This document shows, in pieces, positions 37,973 through 48,399 of a stretch of 64,000 nucleotides of DNA. The notes beneath the pieces are model-generated. The model did not search any database and had not been told where the DNA came from. It saw only the letters and a program-made list of their open reading frames with translations. This stretch comes from Acinetobacter beijerinckii CIP 110307 (GTDB lineage: Bacteria; Pseudomonadota; Gammaproteobacteria; Pseudomonadales; Moraxellaceae): contig NZ_KB849764.1 of the NCBI RefSeq assembly GCF_000369005.1, positions 56,448 through 120,447 on the forward strand, given 5' to 3'. Made by a program: the position numbers and the translations under genes. The stretch's first letter is position 1; every line of letters starts with the position of its first letter.

Positions 37973-38977
37973 TTACAAACTAACATTTTGGAATTGAGGA
38001 AATTGTGAATTGTTTGTAAGGAACTCACGATTTTCCTCTTCAATCATTTGTCGAGCAACGAATAAAATAAGCTGACGTAACCAGCGATGAGCAGGATGAT
38101 GATGAAGCAAAGGACACCAAGCCATTTTTAATTCAAATTCAGGAATATAAAAAGGAGGATCCTTGATTAATAATCGAGGATTTTGTGCTTGTAGTCGAGC
38201 CATACGTGTAGGTAATGTTGCAATTAAATCAACATTTTGTGCTAATAGTGCTGGCATTTGATAATGACGTGTAAAAACAGAAATTTTACGACGTTGACCA
38301 ATTCGTTCTAAAGCTTGATCGATCCAGCCTAAACCAGCTTGTTTGTCTGGATTTACACCAAAACCAACGCCCATTCCTGTTTTTGATACCCATATATGTT
38401 GTGCATCTAAATAACTTTTAAGGTTTAGGTGCGTAACAGCAGGGTGCTTATCATTCAAGATGCAACTAAAGCTATCGCGCCATACCAGAACTTGATGAAA
38501 ACTTTGAGGAATTTCATTAAAACGGTTAATAGCTAAATCAACTTTACCTTGTTCCATATCACGATAGGACACATCACTTGGTGTTAAAAAGTCGAGAACA
38601 ACATTTGGTGCTTCAGAGCGAAGTGCTTTTACAAGACGAGGTACAAGTGTTGCTTCAGCATAATCTGAAGTCATGATGCGAAAAACACGTGTACTAGTAT
38701 AAGGTCTAAATTCAGTTCGTGGTTCAAGAATCATGGAAAGATCTGATAATGCATCACGAATACGAGGTTGTAATTCTAATGCACGTTCAGTCGGTGTCAT
38801 CCCTTCAGAAGAGCGAATCAAAAGCGGATCGTTAAATAAATTACGCAAACGGCGTAAAATATTACTCATCGCAGGTTGGGTTACCCCTAATTGTTCAGCT
38901 GCTCTTGTGACATTTTTTTCACGAAGAAGTACATCAAGATAAATTAATAAATTGAGATCGACCCGCTCCAGATTCAT
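37973..38977 (-). CDS. LysR family transcriptional regulator
   Basis: A 334-residue regulator. Residues 6-65 hold the winged helix-turn-helix (LNLLIYLDVLLREKNVTRAA, then QPAMSNILRRLR), followed by a substrate-binding-like effector domain with RVFRIMTSDYAEATLVPRLV. That pattern fits the NodD/SyrM-like LysR branch. The gene is divergent from aceA across 539 bases, so it may regulate aceA, but spacing alone does not prove this. Confidence 0.88.
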   Translation of the reverse strand: MNLERVDLNLLIYLDVLLREKNVTRAAEQLGVTQPAMSNILRRLRNLFNDPLLIRSSEGMTPTERALELQPRIRDALSDLSMILEPRTEFRPYTSTRVFRIMTSDYAEATLVPRLVKALRSEAPNVVLDFLTPSDVSYRDMEQGKVDLAINRFNEIPQSFHQVLVWRDSFSCILNDKHPAVTHLNLKSYLDAQHIWVSKTGMGVGFGVNPDKQAGLGWIDQALERIGQRRKISVFTRHYQMPALLAQNVDLIATLPTRMARLQAQNPRLLIKDPPFYIPEFELKMAWCPLLHHHPAHRWLRQLILFVARQMIEEENREFLTNNSQFPQFQNVSL

Positions 38978-39516
38978 AAAAAAAATACCGAAAATAAAAT
39001 TCTTGAATTGTCTTGAATTATGCCATATCTAGAGCCATTTGTGTAACTTAATACGACATAAAAATAGGGTGGTAAGTTGAAAAAATGTACCAAGCCAATC
39101 ATTGAATTTATGGAGAATTTGTCCATAAAAATGCAAGATCTAATCTTTGAAGAATAATAAAAAATGATCAGATAAGCATTGGTCAATTTGATCAAATTCA
39201 AACTCTATTTTGATGGTGTTTAAAGCTTTGAACTGATCAGTTGATAATTTAAAAAATTAATTTGATTATTTTTTAAATAATTGAATTTGATTAAATTTAT
39301 TTAAAAAACAAATATTTGCGTTGTATTTTTTGCGGCAGAAATGTGATTAACTCCTATATTTCATAAGAAAATACTGAAGATTAACCTAGAATATTGGATA
39401 AATTTGTTGGCAAAGACTAAGCTGTGAAACATGTTGATGAAGTGCTTGAAATCTAGACTACATAAAATCACGATTTTTAGCGATCATTCGATGCCTATCC
39501 TCAAAAGGAATATATC
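38978..39516. other. Long A+T-rich divergent region between the LysR gene and aceA
   Basis: These 539 bases hold no supported gene. The left part has an open minus frame (38974-39201) with unlikely composition. The right part from about 39240 is rich in A/T tracts, and likely carries the aceA promoter and regulator sites. CTCAAAAGGAATATATC just before aceA supplies its ribosome site. Confidence 0.5.
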
Positions 39517-41121
39517 ATGTCTACATATCAAACAGCGATTGATGCAATCCGCGAATTAAAAGCAAAATTCGGCAACACTTGGCGCGATATTAGCCCAGAA
39601 GATGCTGCGCGTATGCAAATGCAAAACCAATTCAAAACTGGTTTAGACATTGCTAAATATACAGCTGCGATTATGCGTCGTGATATGGCTGCTTATGATG
39701 CTGATTCTAGCAAATATACTCAATCATTAGGTTGCTGGCACGGTTTTATCGCGCAACAAAAAATGATTGCGAACAAAAAATACTTTGGTACAACTGAGCG
39801 CCGTTATATCTACCTTTCTGGTTGGATGGTTGCTGCACTTCGTTCAGAATTTGGTCCACTTCCTGACCAATCTATGCATGAAAAAACTTCTGTTCCTGCA
39901 TTGATCGAAGAAATCTATACATTCTTACGTCAAGCTGATGCGAAAGAACTTAACGATTTGTTCCGTGCGCTTAAAAAAGCAAACGAAGCTGGTGATACTG
40001 CTAAAGCAGCTGAAATCACAGCTCAAATCGATGGTTTCCAAACTCACGTTGTGCCAATTATTGCTGACATCGACGCTGGTTTCGGTAACGAAGAAGCGAC
40101 TTACTTACTTGCTAAGAAAATGATCGAAGCTGGTGCTTGTGCGCTTCAAATTGAAAACCAAGTATCTGATGCGAAACAATGTGGTCACCAAGCGGGTAAA
40201 GTAACTGTTCCACACGAAGACTTTATCTCTAAAATCCATGCTTTACGTTATGCATTCTTAGAAATGGGTCTTGATGACGGTATCATCGTTGCGCGTACTG
40301 ACTCTGAAGGCGCTGACTTGACTCAAAAAATCCCAGTGGTTAAAGAGCCAGGTGACATTGCTTCTCAATATATCGGTTTCTTAGATACGGTTGAAATTGA
40401 CATTGCTGATGCTCAAGAAGACGAAATCTTGATCAAACGTAATGGTAAATTACACCGTCCTAAGCGTTTAGCTTCTGGTTTGTATCAGTTCCGTGCTGAC
40501 ACTCAAATTGACCGTGTTGTACTTGACTGTGTATCTAGCCTTCAAAATGGTGCGGATCTTCTTTGGATCGAAACTGCGACTCCAAACGTTGAAGAAATCG
40601 CTCACATGGTTAACCGTGTACGTGAAACAGTTCCAAATGCTAAGCTTGTTTATAACAACAGCCCATCATTCAACTGGACTTTAAACTTCCGTCAACAAGC
40701 TTACGACCGTTGGGTTGCTGAAGGTAAAGACGTTTCTGCATACGACCGTGCTAAGTTAATGAGCGCTGAGTACGATGCGACTGAATTAGCTGCTGATGCT
40801 GATGAGAAAGTACGTACATTCCAAGCTGATGCTTCTCGTGAAGCTGGTGTGTTCCATCACTTGATCACACTTCCAACTTACCACACTGCTGCTCTTTCTA
40901 CTCATGAGCTTGCACAAGGTTACTTTGGTTCTGAAGGTATGTTGGCTTATGTTGCTGGCGTACAACGTAAAGAAATCCGTGGTGGTATCGCTTGTGTTAA
41001 ACACCAAGCAATGGCTGGTTCGGACATCGGTGATGATCACAAAGAAATCTTCTCTGGTGATAACGCTCTTAAAGCGCATGATGATGCTAAAAACACAATG
41101 AACCAATTCTCAGCTCACTAA
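39517..41121 (+). CDS. aceA: Isocitrate lyase, long form
   Basis: A 534-residue glyoxylate-shunt enzyme splitting isocitrate to glyoxylate and succinate. The active-site cysteine is C222 in AKQCGHQAGK; the common bacterial form has KKCGH. IIADIDAGFGNEEATY and VYNNSPSFNWTLNF are the Mg and succinate-binding blocks. The length matches the long pseudomonad type rather than E. coli (434). Codon choice is biased to few codons, as in strongly expressed genes. aceB is not in the window. Confidence 0.95.
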   Translation: MSTYQTAIDAIRELKAKFGNTWRDISPEDAARMQMQNQFKTGLDIAKYTAAIMRRDMAAYDADSSKYTQSLGCWHGFIAQQKMIANKKYFGTTERRYIYLSGWMVAALRSEFGPLPDQSMHEKTSVPALIEEIYTFLRQADAKELNDLFRALKKANEAGDTAKAAEITAQIDGFQTHVVPIIADIDAGFGNEEATYLLAKKMIEAGACALQIENQVSDAKQCGHQAGKVTVPHEDFISKIHALRYAFLEMGLDDGIIVARTDSEGADLTQKIPVVKEPGDIASQYIGFLDTVEIDIADAQEDEILIKRNGKLHRPKRLASGLYQFRADTQIDRVVLDCVSSLQNGADLLWIETATPNVEEIAHMVNRVRETVPNAKLVYNNSPSFNWTLNFRQQAYDRWVAEGKDVSAYDRAKLMSAEYDATELAADADEKVRTFQADASREAGVFHHLITLPTYHTAALSTHELAQGYFGSEGMLAYVAGVQRKEIRGGIACVKHQAMAGSDIGDDHKEIFSGDNALKAHDDAKNTMNQFSAH

Positions 41122-41138
41122 GCTACGAATTGATTTCA

Positions 41139-41167
41139 AAAAACCCTGCTAAAGCAGGGTTTTTTTA
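41139..41167 (+). terminator. Intrinsic terminator of aceA
   Basis: AAAAAACCCTGC and GCAGGGTTTTTT around a TAAA loop. Confidence 0.9.
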
Positions 41168-41216
41168 TATCCATAATAAAAATGCTCGCTATTGAGAGCA
41201 TTTAAAATTCAAAAGA

Positions 41217-41696
41217 TTATTCTGCTTCTTTTTTAAGTTGATATTTATCAGCTAATTCACCAGTAATTTCTTTACCTTCCAAATCTAGTGCTTTTAAATA
41301 ACCTTCAGCTACAAAATATTTTCGGCTATCACCAGCTTTGTCTAATTCGATAATAGATGGGTTTTTACTGTCAAATTGGAAGCTACCTTTGCTTTCAAAT
41401 GGTTTGCCATCGCCTTTACCAAGATAAGTTTCTTTGATTTCATAAGTTTTATCTGAATTAAGCTCTAATTCAGTTTCAATACCTTCACAGTCAGCACATG
41501 GTAATACACCTTGATAGGTGCCATTCCAGTCTAAGGCATTTTCAGCAGTGTGAGCATTATCTGCAATTGCTGCTTCTGACGCAGCTTCACTTGTTGCTAC
41601 GGCAGGTGTTTGTTCTTCAGTTTTTTTATTCTCAGTTTTGCTACACGCTACAAGAAAAATAGAAGCAATTGAAAGAGCAATTAATGATTTTTTCAT
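41217..41696 (-). CDS. NlpE-like lipoprotein
   Basis: A 159-residue outer-membrane lipoprotein; the signal ends in LVAC. After a Thr/Ala/Glu-rich spacer, WNGTYQGVLPCADCEGIETEL is the signature of the NlpE N-terminal domain with its CxxC pair. E. coli NlpE (236 residues) senses surface contact and copper and signals to CpxA; this one lacks the NlpE C-terminal OB domain. The ATG at 41696 is used in place of a TTG two codons upstream. Confidence 0.82.
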   Translation of the reverse strand: MKKSLIALSIASIFLVACSKTENKKTEEQTPAVATSEAASEAAIADNAHTAENALDWNGTYQGVLPCADCEGIETELELNSDKTYEIKETYLGKGDGKPFESKGSFQFDSKNPSIIELDKAGDSRKYFVAEGYLKALDLEGKEITGELADKYQLKKEAE

Positions 41697-42027
41697 TTTC
41701 AATGAACCTTGTTGTAAAAAAGATCGATACCTAAGTTATGAAAAATAATCAATAAAGTGTAGTCATCGACTGTGGGAGTTGTTTAACTTTTAGTAAAGCT
41801 TTGCTTGTTTAAGTTTATTTAGGTTAGATTTATATTAATAGTGACAAAGATTTGAGCTAAAATAATAAGTAATTGATATAAAACTCTATTTAAAAACAGG
41901 TGTTTTTGGCGTGATGGCTTAACTTTAGACTTTAATATTTAAGAGGTTATTTATTTTGAAATATAATCATTTGATGTATTTAGGCTAAGAAAAAAGCCCT
42001 CATCTTTCGATGAGGGCTTTTTGAATC
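41697..42027. other. Intergenic region between the nlpE-like gene and tRNA-Gly
   Basis: The interval holds the nlpE-like promoter region and, at its right end, the tRNA terminator. I see no other gene or repeat in it. Confidence 0.5.
41990..42023 (-). terminator. Terminator of tRNA-Gly
   Basis: AAAAAGCCCTCATC and GATGAGGGCTTTTT with a 4-base loop lie five bases beyond the tRNA 3' end on the minus strand, followed by a T-run. Confidence 0.85.
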
Positions 42028-42103
42028 TGGAGCGGGAAAGGAGACTCGAACTCCCGACCCCAACCTTGGCAAGGTTATGCTCTACCAACTGAGCTATTCC
42101 CGC
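42028..42103 (-). tRNA. tRNA-Gly(GCC)
   Basis: The minus strand folds as a 76-base tRNA with encoded CCA. GCGGGAA pairs with TTCCCGC in the acceptor stem; the D loop has AGTTGGTAGA; the anticodon loop TTGCCAA gives GCC; the T arm has GTTCGAGTC. It stands alone, upstream of a strong terminator and downstream of cysS on the same strand. Confidence 0.97.
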
Positions 42104-42166
42104 AATACGAACGCATTATAAAGAGTTTAATAAAACTGTCAACTCTCTATGCTACTAAGTGTTTAA

Positions 42167-43588
42167 TTAATCAGCACGACGCCAAATTGTACCTTGGCGA
42201 GTATCCTCTAAAACCACACCTTGGTCTAACAAAGACTGGCGAATACCATCAGCTTTTGCAAAATCTTTCGCTTTTTTTGCATCAACACGTTGTTGAATAA
42301 AATCTTCAATTTCTGTATCAGAAAGGGTAAGTGCCTCTTGACCGATGTCAGACTTTAAAAATTCTTCAACATCATGCTGTACAAGACCAAGAATATTGGT
42401 CAAATAACATAATGTTGAATAAAGAACAGTCGCTTGATCTGCCTGCTCTTCTTTTACTGCTCGATTTAACTCTTTATTCAGTTCAAATAGAACAGCCATT
42501 GCTTCAGCAGTATTGAAATCGTCACACATTGCATGATTGAAGCGTTCAACAAAGTTTTGATCTAAATTTTCAACCATTTTTTGACCGTAGACTTGCTGAT
42601 AGGCTTTAAATGAATGGTAGAAACGGCTCAATGCGGTCTTAGCTTCTTTTAATGCAACATCAGAAAAGTTCACTGGGCTACGATAATGTGATGACACAAT
42701 AAAATAACGTATCACCTCAGGGTGAAACTTCTCCATAACATCACGAATGGTAAAGAAGTTGCCTAAAGATTTAGACATTTTTTCACCATCAACATTGATG
42801 AAACCAACGTGCATCCAATAGTTGACATATTGTTCGCCTGTTGAAGCTTCGCTTTGCGCAATTTCATTTTCATGATGAGGGAACATCAGATCCGAACCGC
42901 CACCATGAATATCAAAATGATTACCTAAGCAGCATGTCGACATTGCAGAGCATTCAATATGCCAACCTGGACGACCATTGCCCCAAGGCGAAGCCCAAGC
43001 TGGTTCATTTTCCTTGGCATGTTTCCAAAGTACAAAGTCAAAAGGATGTTTCTTTTCAACTTCAACGTCGACACGCTCTGAAGCACCTGCTTGCATATCA
43101 TCTAATTTTCGACCTGATAAGCGACCATATTTGTCGAATTTAGTGACTTCAAAATATACATCGCCATTAGTCGCAGGGTATGCTGCACCTTTATCGACTA
43201 AATTGCTGATCATGCTTTGCATTTGATCTATATATTCAGTCGCTTTAGGCGCTTCGTCTGGCGCTGCGCATCCTAAGTTGGCTGCATCTTCATTCATTGC
43301 TTCAATGAATCGAGCAGTAAGTTGTTGAATGGTTTCGCCATTTTCATTAGCACGTGCGATGATTTTGTCATCAATGTCGGTAATGTTACGGATATAACGT
43401 ACCTTCCAACCTTGGCTACGCAAGAAGCGGATAATGTAGTCAAATGCAACCATAACTCGAGCGTGCCCGATATGACAGTAATCATAAACAGTCATACCAC
43501 AGACATACATATCGATTTGTCCTTCTTTGCGTGGGACAAATTCAACTTTTTTACGTTGCTCAGAGTTATATAAAACAAAAGGTTGCAT
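42167..43588 (-). CDS. cysS: Cysteinyl-tRNA synthetase
   Basis: A 473-residue class I synthetase. The HIGH motif is in [11 protein letters not shown] and KMSKS in [19 protein letters not shown] and WHIECSAMS hold zinc-binding cysteines, and [15 protein letters not shown] is diagnostic. The ATG at 43588 is used because the extra codons upstream begin with TTG and the N-terminal MQPFVLYN fits the family. No strong Shine-Dalgarno is visible. Confidence 0.97.
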   Translation of the reverse strand: MQPFVLYNSEQRKKVEFVPRKEGQIDMYVCGMTVYDYCHIGHARVMVAFDYIIRFLRSQGWKVRYIRNITDIDDKIIARANENGETIQQLTARFIEAMNEDAANLGCAAPDEAPKATEYIDQMQSMISNLVDKGAAYPATNGDVYFEVTKFDKYGRLSGRKLDDMQAGASERVDVEVEKKHPFDFVLWKHAKENEPAWASPWGNGRPGWHIECSAMSTCCLGNHFDIHGGGSDLMFPHHENEIAQSEASTGEQYVNYWMHVGFINVDGEKMSKSLGNFFTIRDVMEKFHPEVIRYFIVSSHYRSPVNFSDVALKEAKTALSRFYHSFKAYQQVYGQKMVENLDQNFVERFNHAMCDDFNTAEAMAVLFELNKELNRAVKEEQADQATVLYSTLCYLTNILGLVQHDVEEFLKSDIGQEALTLSDTEIEDFIQQRVDAKKAKDFAKADGIRQSLLDQGVVLEDTRQGTIWRRAD

Positions 43589-43848
43589 AAGGGTTTTCAA
43601 ACACTCTACAAAATTAGCGTTACATCATAACGTATGCATCTTTTTTCATAAAGTTGATTGGAGAAAAAAAGATGATTAGCTTGATGTGGATTGGAATGAC
43701 TGAATTCTGTTTTAGGACCTAATAAATTTCAATAGAGGATCATTTGTTGAATCAAGCTGAAAACAAGGCAGTGTATAGAAGCAAATTTATTTGAAAATGA
43801 ATTTAATACGAGTCAAGATGTTTAGAAATTTCAGTGGCTAAGAACGAT

Positions 43849-44496
43849 ATGTTTTCTACAGAGAACCCTTTCAAAAAAGTAGGTGTTGCACTTCTGGTCA
43901 TCGGTGTTCTTGATATTATTCTGATGATTTATTGCATTATCAATCAAATTGGTTACTCATCCAGTTTTAATATATTCGCTGTGATTGTAAGTATTCTTCT
44001 TCTAAAAGGCAGTGTTAAGACAGCACGTATAGCACGATGGTTGAGTATATTCTTCTTTACCATGTTTATTGGGGGTATTATAGGTGCAAGCCTATTGATG
44101 CCTTTTGACCTGTTAAAACTACAAATAAAATTGAATACGTGGTCTGCGATAGTTTTTTTCCTGTTCATGACGTTCTTTCTTTACTTTATGATCTGGATTT
44201 ATCGTCAGCTTTCTTCTCCCCATGCATTGAGACGATTAGCTCAAGCAGGCTATGCAACGGGTAGACCTTTGTCAGCTTATCTGTCTGCAACCTTCCTATT
44301 TATCTTTATGATCGGAATGTTAATTTTCTTACAAGGTAGTGAGTCAGAGAAGAAAGCTAAGGAATTGGCTCAGCAAAAACTTGGCTCTGGTTTCCAATAC
44401 TATGTTTCTAGTATTTCTTTCTCTGAAAATTCAGGGCAGGCAAATGTAGTTGCATATTCAGATAAGGAAATTCGGAATGTTCAGGTAAGTTGGTGA
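43849..44496 (+). CDS. Five-helix membrane protein of unknown function
   Basis: I do not recognise the family. The protein has about five membrane helices (VGVALLVIGVLDIILMIYCI, FNIFAVIVSILLL, WLSIFFFTMFIGGIIGASLL, IVFFLFMTFFLYFMIW and FLFIFMIGMLIFL) and a C-terminal domain of about 50 residues. The frame is open from a GTG at 43834; the ATG at 43849 is preferred because AAGAAC lies upstream, but the choice is uncertain. It stands alone between cysS and kdsD. Confidence 0.65.
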   Translation: MFSTENPFKKVGVALLVIGVLDIILMIYCIINQIGYSSSFNIFAVIVSILLLKGSVKTARIARWLSIFFFTMFIGGIIGASLLMPFDLLKLQIKLNTWSAIVFFLFMTFFLYFMIWIYRQLSSPHALRRLAQAGYATGRPLSAYLSATFLFIFMIGMLIFLQGSESEKKAKELAQQKLGSGFQYYVSSISFSENSGQANVVAYSDKEIRNVQVSW

Positions 44497-44625
44497 TCAC
44501 GCTAAAATAAGCGATTGAAATATATTTTCCTTCGCTTTATGGCGCTATTTATGATTACTGAGTTGACTAATGGTTTTGAGTTATTTCTCTCCATCTTCCT
44601 TGAAATCTTATACATTTGGAAACGT

Positions 44626-44644
44626 GCACAACTTACAGTTGTGC
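44626..44644. promoter_or_regulatory. Inverted repeat upstream of kdsD (possible operator)
   Basis: GCACAAC and GTTGTGC flank five bases, followed at once by TAGAAT, which resembles a -10 box. The arrangement would suit a dimeric regulator at the kdsD promoter, but no regulator is identified. Confidence 0.35.
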
Positions 44645-44719
44645 TAGAATCTCCACAATTCTTTCGCTTAAAATCATCCATCATCAAGTGGATAGAGTAC
44701 TATTTTGAGTCAAACTCAT

Positions 44720-45697
44720 ATGTCACAAACCATAGATTTCCAAAAAAGTGCATTAGAAACATTGCGTGTCGAACAACAAGCGCTTGACGTACTCGCTGCA
44801 CAAATCGATCAGCGATTTGATAAGGCTTGTGAAATTTTATTGCAGTGCTCAGGTCGAGTCGTTGTAACAGGGATGGGAAAGTCAGGGCATATTGGTCGGA
44901 AAATGGCTGCGACTTTTGCATCTACAGGTACACCTTCATTTTTCATGCATCCAGGTGAAGCTGGGCATGGTGATCTAGGTATGTTGGTTCGAGGTGATGT
45001 GCTGATTGCAATTTCAAACTCTGGTAAGAGTGATGAAATTATGATGCTCATGCCATTGATCAAGCATCTAGGTGTACCTTTAATTACGATTAGTCGTGAT
45101 GAAAAAGGTCCGATGCCACAAAATGCCGATGTGGCTTTGACGTTGGGCTTGGCGGATGAGGCTTGTCCTTTAGGTTTAGCGCCTACCTCAAGTACGACAG
45201 CGACTTTGGTGCTAGGTGATGCTTTAGCTGTGGCTTTGTTAGAAGCACGTGGTTTTACTGCTGACGATTTTGCGCGTTCTCATCCAGCCGGTGCACTTGG
45301 TAAAAGATTACTATTACATGTTAAACACGTAATGCATACAGGTGATGAACTTCCAAAAGTGAAGCCCGAAACACCAATGAATAAGGTGTTGTATGAAATC
45401 TCAGATAAGCGTTTAGGTTTAACAACAGTCGTTGATGAAAATGATATCTTATTAGGTATTTTTACCGATGGTGACTTACGTCGAATGATTGATCAACAAC
45501 AAGGTTTTGATGTAAATCTGCTTGTTGAAAAAGTAATGACCAAGAATCCATTAACCATATCTCAAGAAGCCAGAGCGGTTGAAGCATTAGAAAAAATGCA
45601 TGAGAGAAAAATTAATCAATTTGTCGTTGTTGATGATGCTAATAAAGTGATTGGTGTGATCAGTATGCATGACCTTATTCAGGCGGGAGTAAATTAA
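44720..45697 (+). CDS. kdsD: D-arabinose 5-phosphate isomerase
   Basis: An enzyme of about 325 residues that converts ribulose 5-phosphate to arabinose 5-phosphate, the first step towards KDO. The SIS domain has VVVTGMGKSGHIGRKMAATF, AISNSGKSDE and CPLGLAPTSSTTATL; two CBS domains follow (HVMHTGDELP to the end). It is very close to E. coli KdsD. The ATG at 44720 is used; the frame also allows a TTG at 44705 and neither has a strong ribosome site. It starts the kdsD-kdsC-lptCAB run. Confidence 0.95.
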   Translation: MSQTIDFQKSALETLRVEQQALDVLAAQIDQRFDKACEILLQCSGRVVVTGMGKSGHIGRKMAATFASTGTPSFFMHPGEAGHGDLGMLVRGDVLIAISNSGKSDEIMMLMPLIKHLGVPLITISRDEKGPMPQNADVALTLGLADEACPLGLAPTSSTTATLVLGDALAVALLEARGFTADDFARSHPAGALGKRLLLHVKHVMHTGDELPKVKPETPMNKVLYEISDKRLGLTTVVDENDILLGIFTDGDLRRMIDQQQGFDVNLLVEKVMTKNPLTISQEARAVEALEKMHERKINQFVVVDDANKVIGVISMHDLIQAGVN

Positions 45698-45700
45698 GCC

Positions 45701-46240
45701 ATGGCATCTTATGCTTTACAAGAACAAGCACGTCATTTACAAGCTCTCGTGCTTGATGTGGATGGTATCTTAAGCGATGGCTTTGTCACTTTAACTAATG
45801 CTGGTGATGAAATTAAATCATTCGATATTCGAGATGGTTTAGGTATGAAGTTAGTTCAGCAAGCTGGTCTTAAAGTCATTATTATCACTGGACGTAAAAG
45901 TAATATTGTTGAAAAACGCATGTCAGATTTAGGTGTGGATCTTGTTTTCCAAGGCAGGGAAGATAAAGGAACTGCTTTACGTGAAGCTTGTGCACAATTG
46001 AATCTTTTACCTGAAGATTGTTTGTATATGGGCGATGATTGGCCAGATTTATCCGCATTTGCAATTGCTGGAATGAGTATTACGGTTCCAAATGGACATG
46101 ATGAAGTTCGTCGTCGTGCTGACTTAGTCACTCAGGCAATGGGTGGTCGAGGAGCTGTACGAGAAGTATGCGATATGCTGTTGATGGCAAAAGGTGTTTA
46201 CCAAGAGCTACTTGCAAAATACTTAGCTGTACCACATTAA
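45701..46240 (+). CDS. kdsC: KDO 8-phosphate phosphatase
   Basis: A 179-residue HAD subclass III phosphatase that releases KDO from KDO 8-phosphate. ALVLDVDGILSDG is motif I, IIITGRKS motif II, and YMGDDWPDL the metal-binding motif. It starts three bases after the kdsD stop, so the two successive-pathway enzymes are probably translated together. Confidence 0.95.
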   Translation: MASYALQEQARHLQALVLDVDGILSDGFVTLTNAGDEIKSFDIRDGLGMKLVQQAGLKVIIITGRKSNIVEKRMSDLGVDLVFQGREDKGTALREACAQLNLLPEDCLYMGDDWPDLSAFAIAGMSITVPNGHDEVRRRADLVTQAMGGRGAVREVCDMLLMAKGVYQELLAKYLAVPH

Positions 46241-46275
46241 TATACTTATCACTCAAAGGTTAGGTAACCCTGTTT

Positions 46276-46824
46276 ATGGATACCAAAGTTTTATATGTTG
46301 TCGCTGTTTCGGTTGCTGCTTTGAGTGGTGGTTATTACTATTACAGTGGCAAAGCAAAAAAGCTAGATGTCGAATCGTCGAAGAATATGACTTATTCAGC
46401 GCAGGGTGTTCATCTTACACAAACAGATGAGCAAGGTAATTTATATATTCGTGCTGAAGTGAAACAGTTACAACAAAATATGCAACTGAAAACATCTCAG
46501 CTCGATCAGTTAAATGCTGTTATGTATAAAAATGGAAAAGCGGATGCAACTTTTTATGCAAAACAAGCAAATACGTTTAATGATAATACTAAAGTTATAC
46601 TAACGGGTAATGTGGTTGCAACGAGTTTATCTGACCAAGGTAAAATGGAATTTCTTACTGATGAACTTACAGGTTATCCAAAAACAAGAGAATTAGAAAC
46701 TCAACATCAAGTCATCGTTCAATCTCCTAGTGCTGAGTTTGTAAGTCAAGGTTTAAAAGCAAATTTAAATAATGGTCAATATGAATTTTTTAAAGTTCGA
46801 GGAAAGTATGCGCCAACTTCTTAA
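46276..46824 (+). CDS. lptC: LPS export protein LptC
   Basis: A 182-residue bitopic inner-membrane protein with one N-terminal helix (VLYVVAVSVAALSGGYYYYSG) and a periplasmic beta-jellyroll that passes LPS from the LptBFG transporter to LptA. The family is recognised by position and by MTYSAQGVHLTQTDEQG and TLTGNV-like strands. It overlaps lptA by 17 bases. Confidence 0.88.
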   Translation: MDTKVLYVVAVSVAALSGGYYYYSGKAKKLDVESSKNMTYSAQGVHLTQTDEQGNLYIRAEVKQLQQNMQLKTSQLDQLNAVMYKNGKADATFYAKQANTFNDNTKVILTGNVVATSLSDQGKMEFLTDELTGYPKTRELETQHQVIVQSPSAEFVSQGLKANLNNGQYEFFKVRGKYAPTS

Positions 46825-47356
46825 TACCAAATTTCGTCCAGCTTTCCTAAAACAAGTTGTTTGCGTTACTGCTTTAGCATTAACTTCAGTCACAAGTTTT
46901 GCTCTGCCTTCAGATCGTAATCAACAATTATCATTGGTTGCTGATCGTGCGACATATAACGATAAAACAGGCATTACAACCTATACGGGTAATGTAGTCA
47001 TTGAACAAGGAACAATGAAATTACAAGCTGATTCTATTGTTGCTACTTTAAGTGCCAAAAAAGAAATTCAGACCATCACTGCTAAAGGTCAGTTAGCAAA
47101 ATTTCAACAGCAAATTGATTCTAATAAAGGACTGGCAAGAGGAGAGGCTCAGACCATTGTTTATAATGCCGAGACTGGAATTTTGACATTAACAGGCAAA
47201 GCTTATCTTTATCAAGATGGCTCAAGCATACGTGGTAATAGCTTAAAATATAGTATGAACAAGGGCGATGTAGAAGCTCAAGGTTCTTCATCTAATCGAG
47301 TTCAAATTATTATTCCACCGACCAGTACTAAAAGTTTTCCAGGAGCACGTGATTAA
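46808..47356 (+). CDS. lptA: LPS transport periplasmic protein LptA
   Basis: A 182-residue periplasmic bridge protein for LPS. A signal peptide ends near VTSFA-L; the mature jellyroll has [20 protein letters not shown] and [13 protein letters not shown], repeated OstA-type strands. The frame is open from 46772, but the ATG at 46808 is chosen because GAGGAAAG precedes it and it starts the signal peptide. The stop overlaps the lptB start (TAATG). Confidence 0.92.
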   Translation: MRQLLNTKFRPAFLKQVVCVTALALTSVTSFALPSDRNQQLSLVADRATYNDKTGITTYTGNVVIEQGTMKLQADSIVATLSAKKEIQTITAKGQLAKFQQQIDSNKGLARGEAQTIVYNAETGILTLTGKAYLYQDGSSIRGNSLKYSMNKGDVEAQGSSSNRVQIIIPPTSTKSFPGARD

Positions 47357-48093
47357 TGGATCGATCTGTGCAAACACTATGTATTAAGCATCTAGCTAAA
47401 AACTACAGTAAACGCTGGGTGGTAAAAGATGTTTCCTTTACCATGCAAAGTGGTCAAATTGTAGGCTTGCTCGGGCCTAATGGTGCTGGAAAGACAACAA
47501 GTTTCTATATGGTGGTCGGTCTTGTCCGTATGGATAAAGGTGAGATTCATCTAGATAATTTGGATCTATCTGATCTTGCAATGCATGAGCGTGCCCGTAA
47601 AGGAATTGGTTACTTACCTCAAGAAGCATCGATCTTTAGAAAACTTACAATTGCTGAAAACATTATGGCAATTTTAGAAACGCGTAAAGATTTGAATAAG
47701 CAGCAACGTCAGCAAAGACTGACTGAATTATTGAATGACTTCAAGATTAGTCATATTAAAGACTCATTAGGCATGAGTGTTTCTGGTGGTGAACGCCGTA
47801 GAGCAGAAATTGCTCGTGCATTAGCTGCTGATCCTAAATTTATGTTACTCGATGAACCTTTTGCTGGAGTAGATCCAATTTCTGTTGGTGACATTAAGGA
47901 TATTATTCAAACATTAAAAGACCGTGGAATTGGTGTTTTAATTACTGATCATAATGTTCGTGAAACACTTGCGATTTGTGAGAAAGCTTATATTGTGAGT
48001 GAGGGTTCTGTGATAGCAGAGGGTACTCCACAAGAGATACTAGATAATGAACAAGTACGTAAGGTTTATTTAGGTGATGATTTTGTGGTTTAA
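47356..48093 (+). CDS. lptB: LPS export ABC ATPase LptB
   Basis: A 245-residue ATPase that powers LPS extraction by LptFG. Walker A is [11 protein letters not shown], the signature is [15 protein letters not shown], and Walker B is [13 protein letters not shown], followed by [10 protein letters not shown], all typical of LptB. Translation is coupled to lptA by a one-base overlap. In E. coli rpoN follows lptB; here a terminator and type I secretion genes follow. Confidence 0.95.
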   Translation: MDRSVQTLCIKHLAKNYSKRWVVKDVSFTMQSGQIVGLLGPNGAGKTTSFYMVVGLVRMDKGEIHLDNLDLSDLAMHERARKGIGYLPQEASIFRKLTIAENIMAILETRKDLNKQQRQQRLTELLNDFKISHIKDSLGMSVSGGERRRAEIARALAADPKFMLLDEPFAGVDPISVGDIKDIIQTLKDRGIGVLITDHNVRETLAICEKAYIVSEGSVIAEGTPQEILDNEQVRKVYLGDDFVV

Positions 48094-48399
48094 ATCTGAG
48101 CAATTAATATTTTAAAAGAGCATTTATTGCTCTTTTTTTATAAATTTGAAATTTAAACTGTAGATACATGATTAATATATAGGTTTTAAAAGATTTTTAA
48201 AATGCATCTAATTGATTTTAAATGTTAATTTGTTTTAAGAATATCATCTTTTTAATATAATAAGATCATAAAGAGTGTGAGCTATTATACAAAAAACAAA
48301 CACTTAAATAGGTATTAATTAGTGTTTAGAGCATAGTGCTTTTCCTAAAAAAATGAGTAGAATGAATGTGCTTTTAAATGATAACAATATGACAAGAAT
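48094..48399. other. A+T-rich gap between lptB and the secretion operon
   Basis: After the lptB terminator, about 250 very A+T-rich bases precede the TolC-like gene and must hold its promoter. No ORF or clear promoter pair was seen. Confidence 0.5.
48114..48140 (+). terminator. Intrinsic terminator of kdsDC-lptCAB
   Basis: AAAAGAGCA and TGCTCTTTT around a 5-base loop, with a run of T residues. Confidence 0.85.

Noticed and set aside
38974..39201. Minus-strand ORF of 75 codons upstream of the LysR gene
   Set aside because: The composition is that of random A+T-rich DNA and it overlaps the LysR start; there is no ribosome site.
42028..42103. tRNA-Gly as an integration site
   Set aside because: No integrase gene, direct repeat of the tRNA 3' end or foreign segment is seen on either side.
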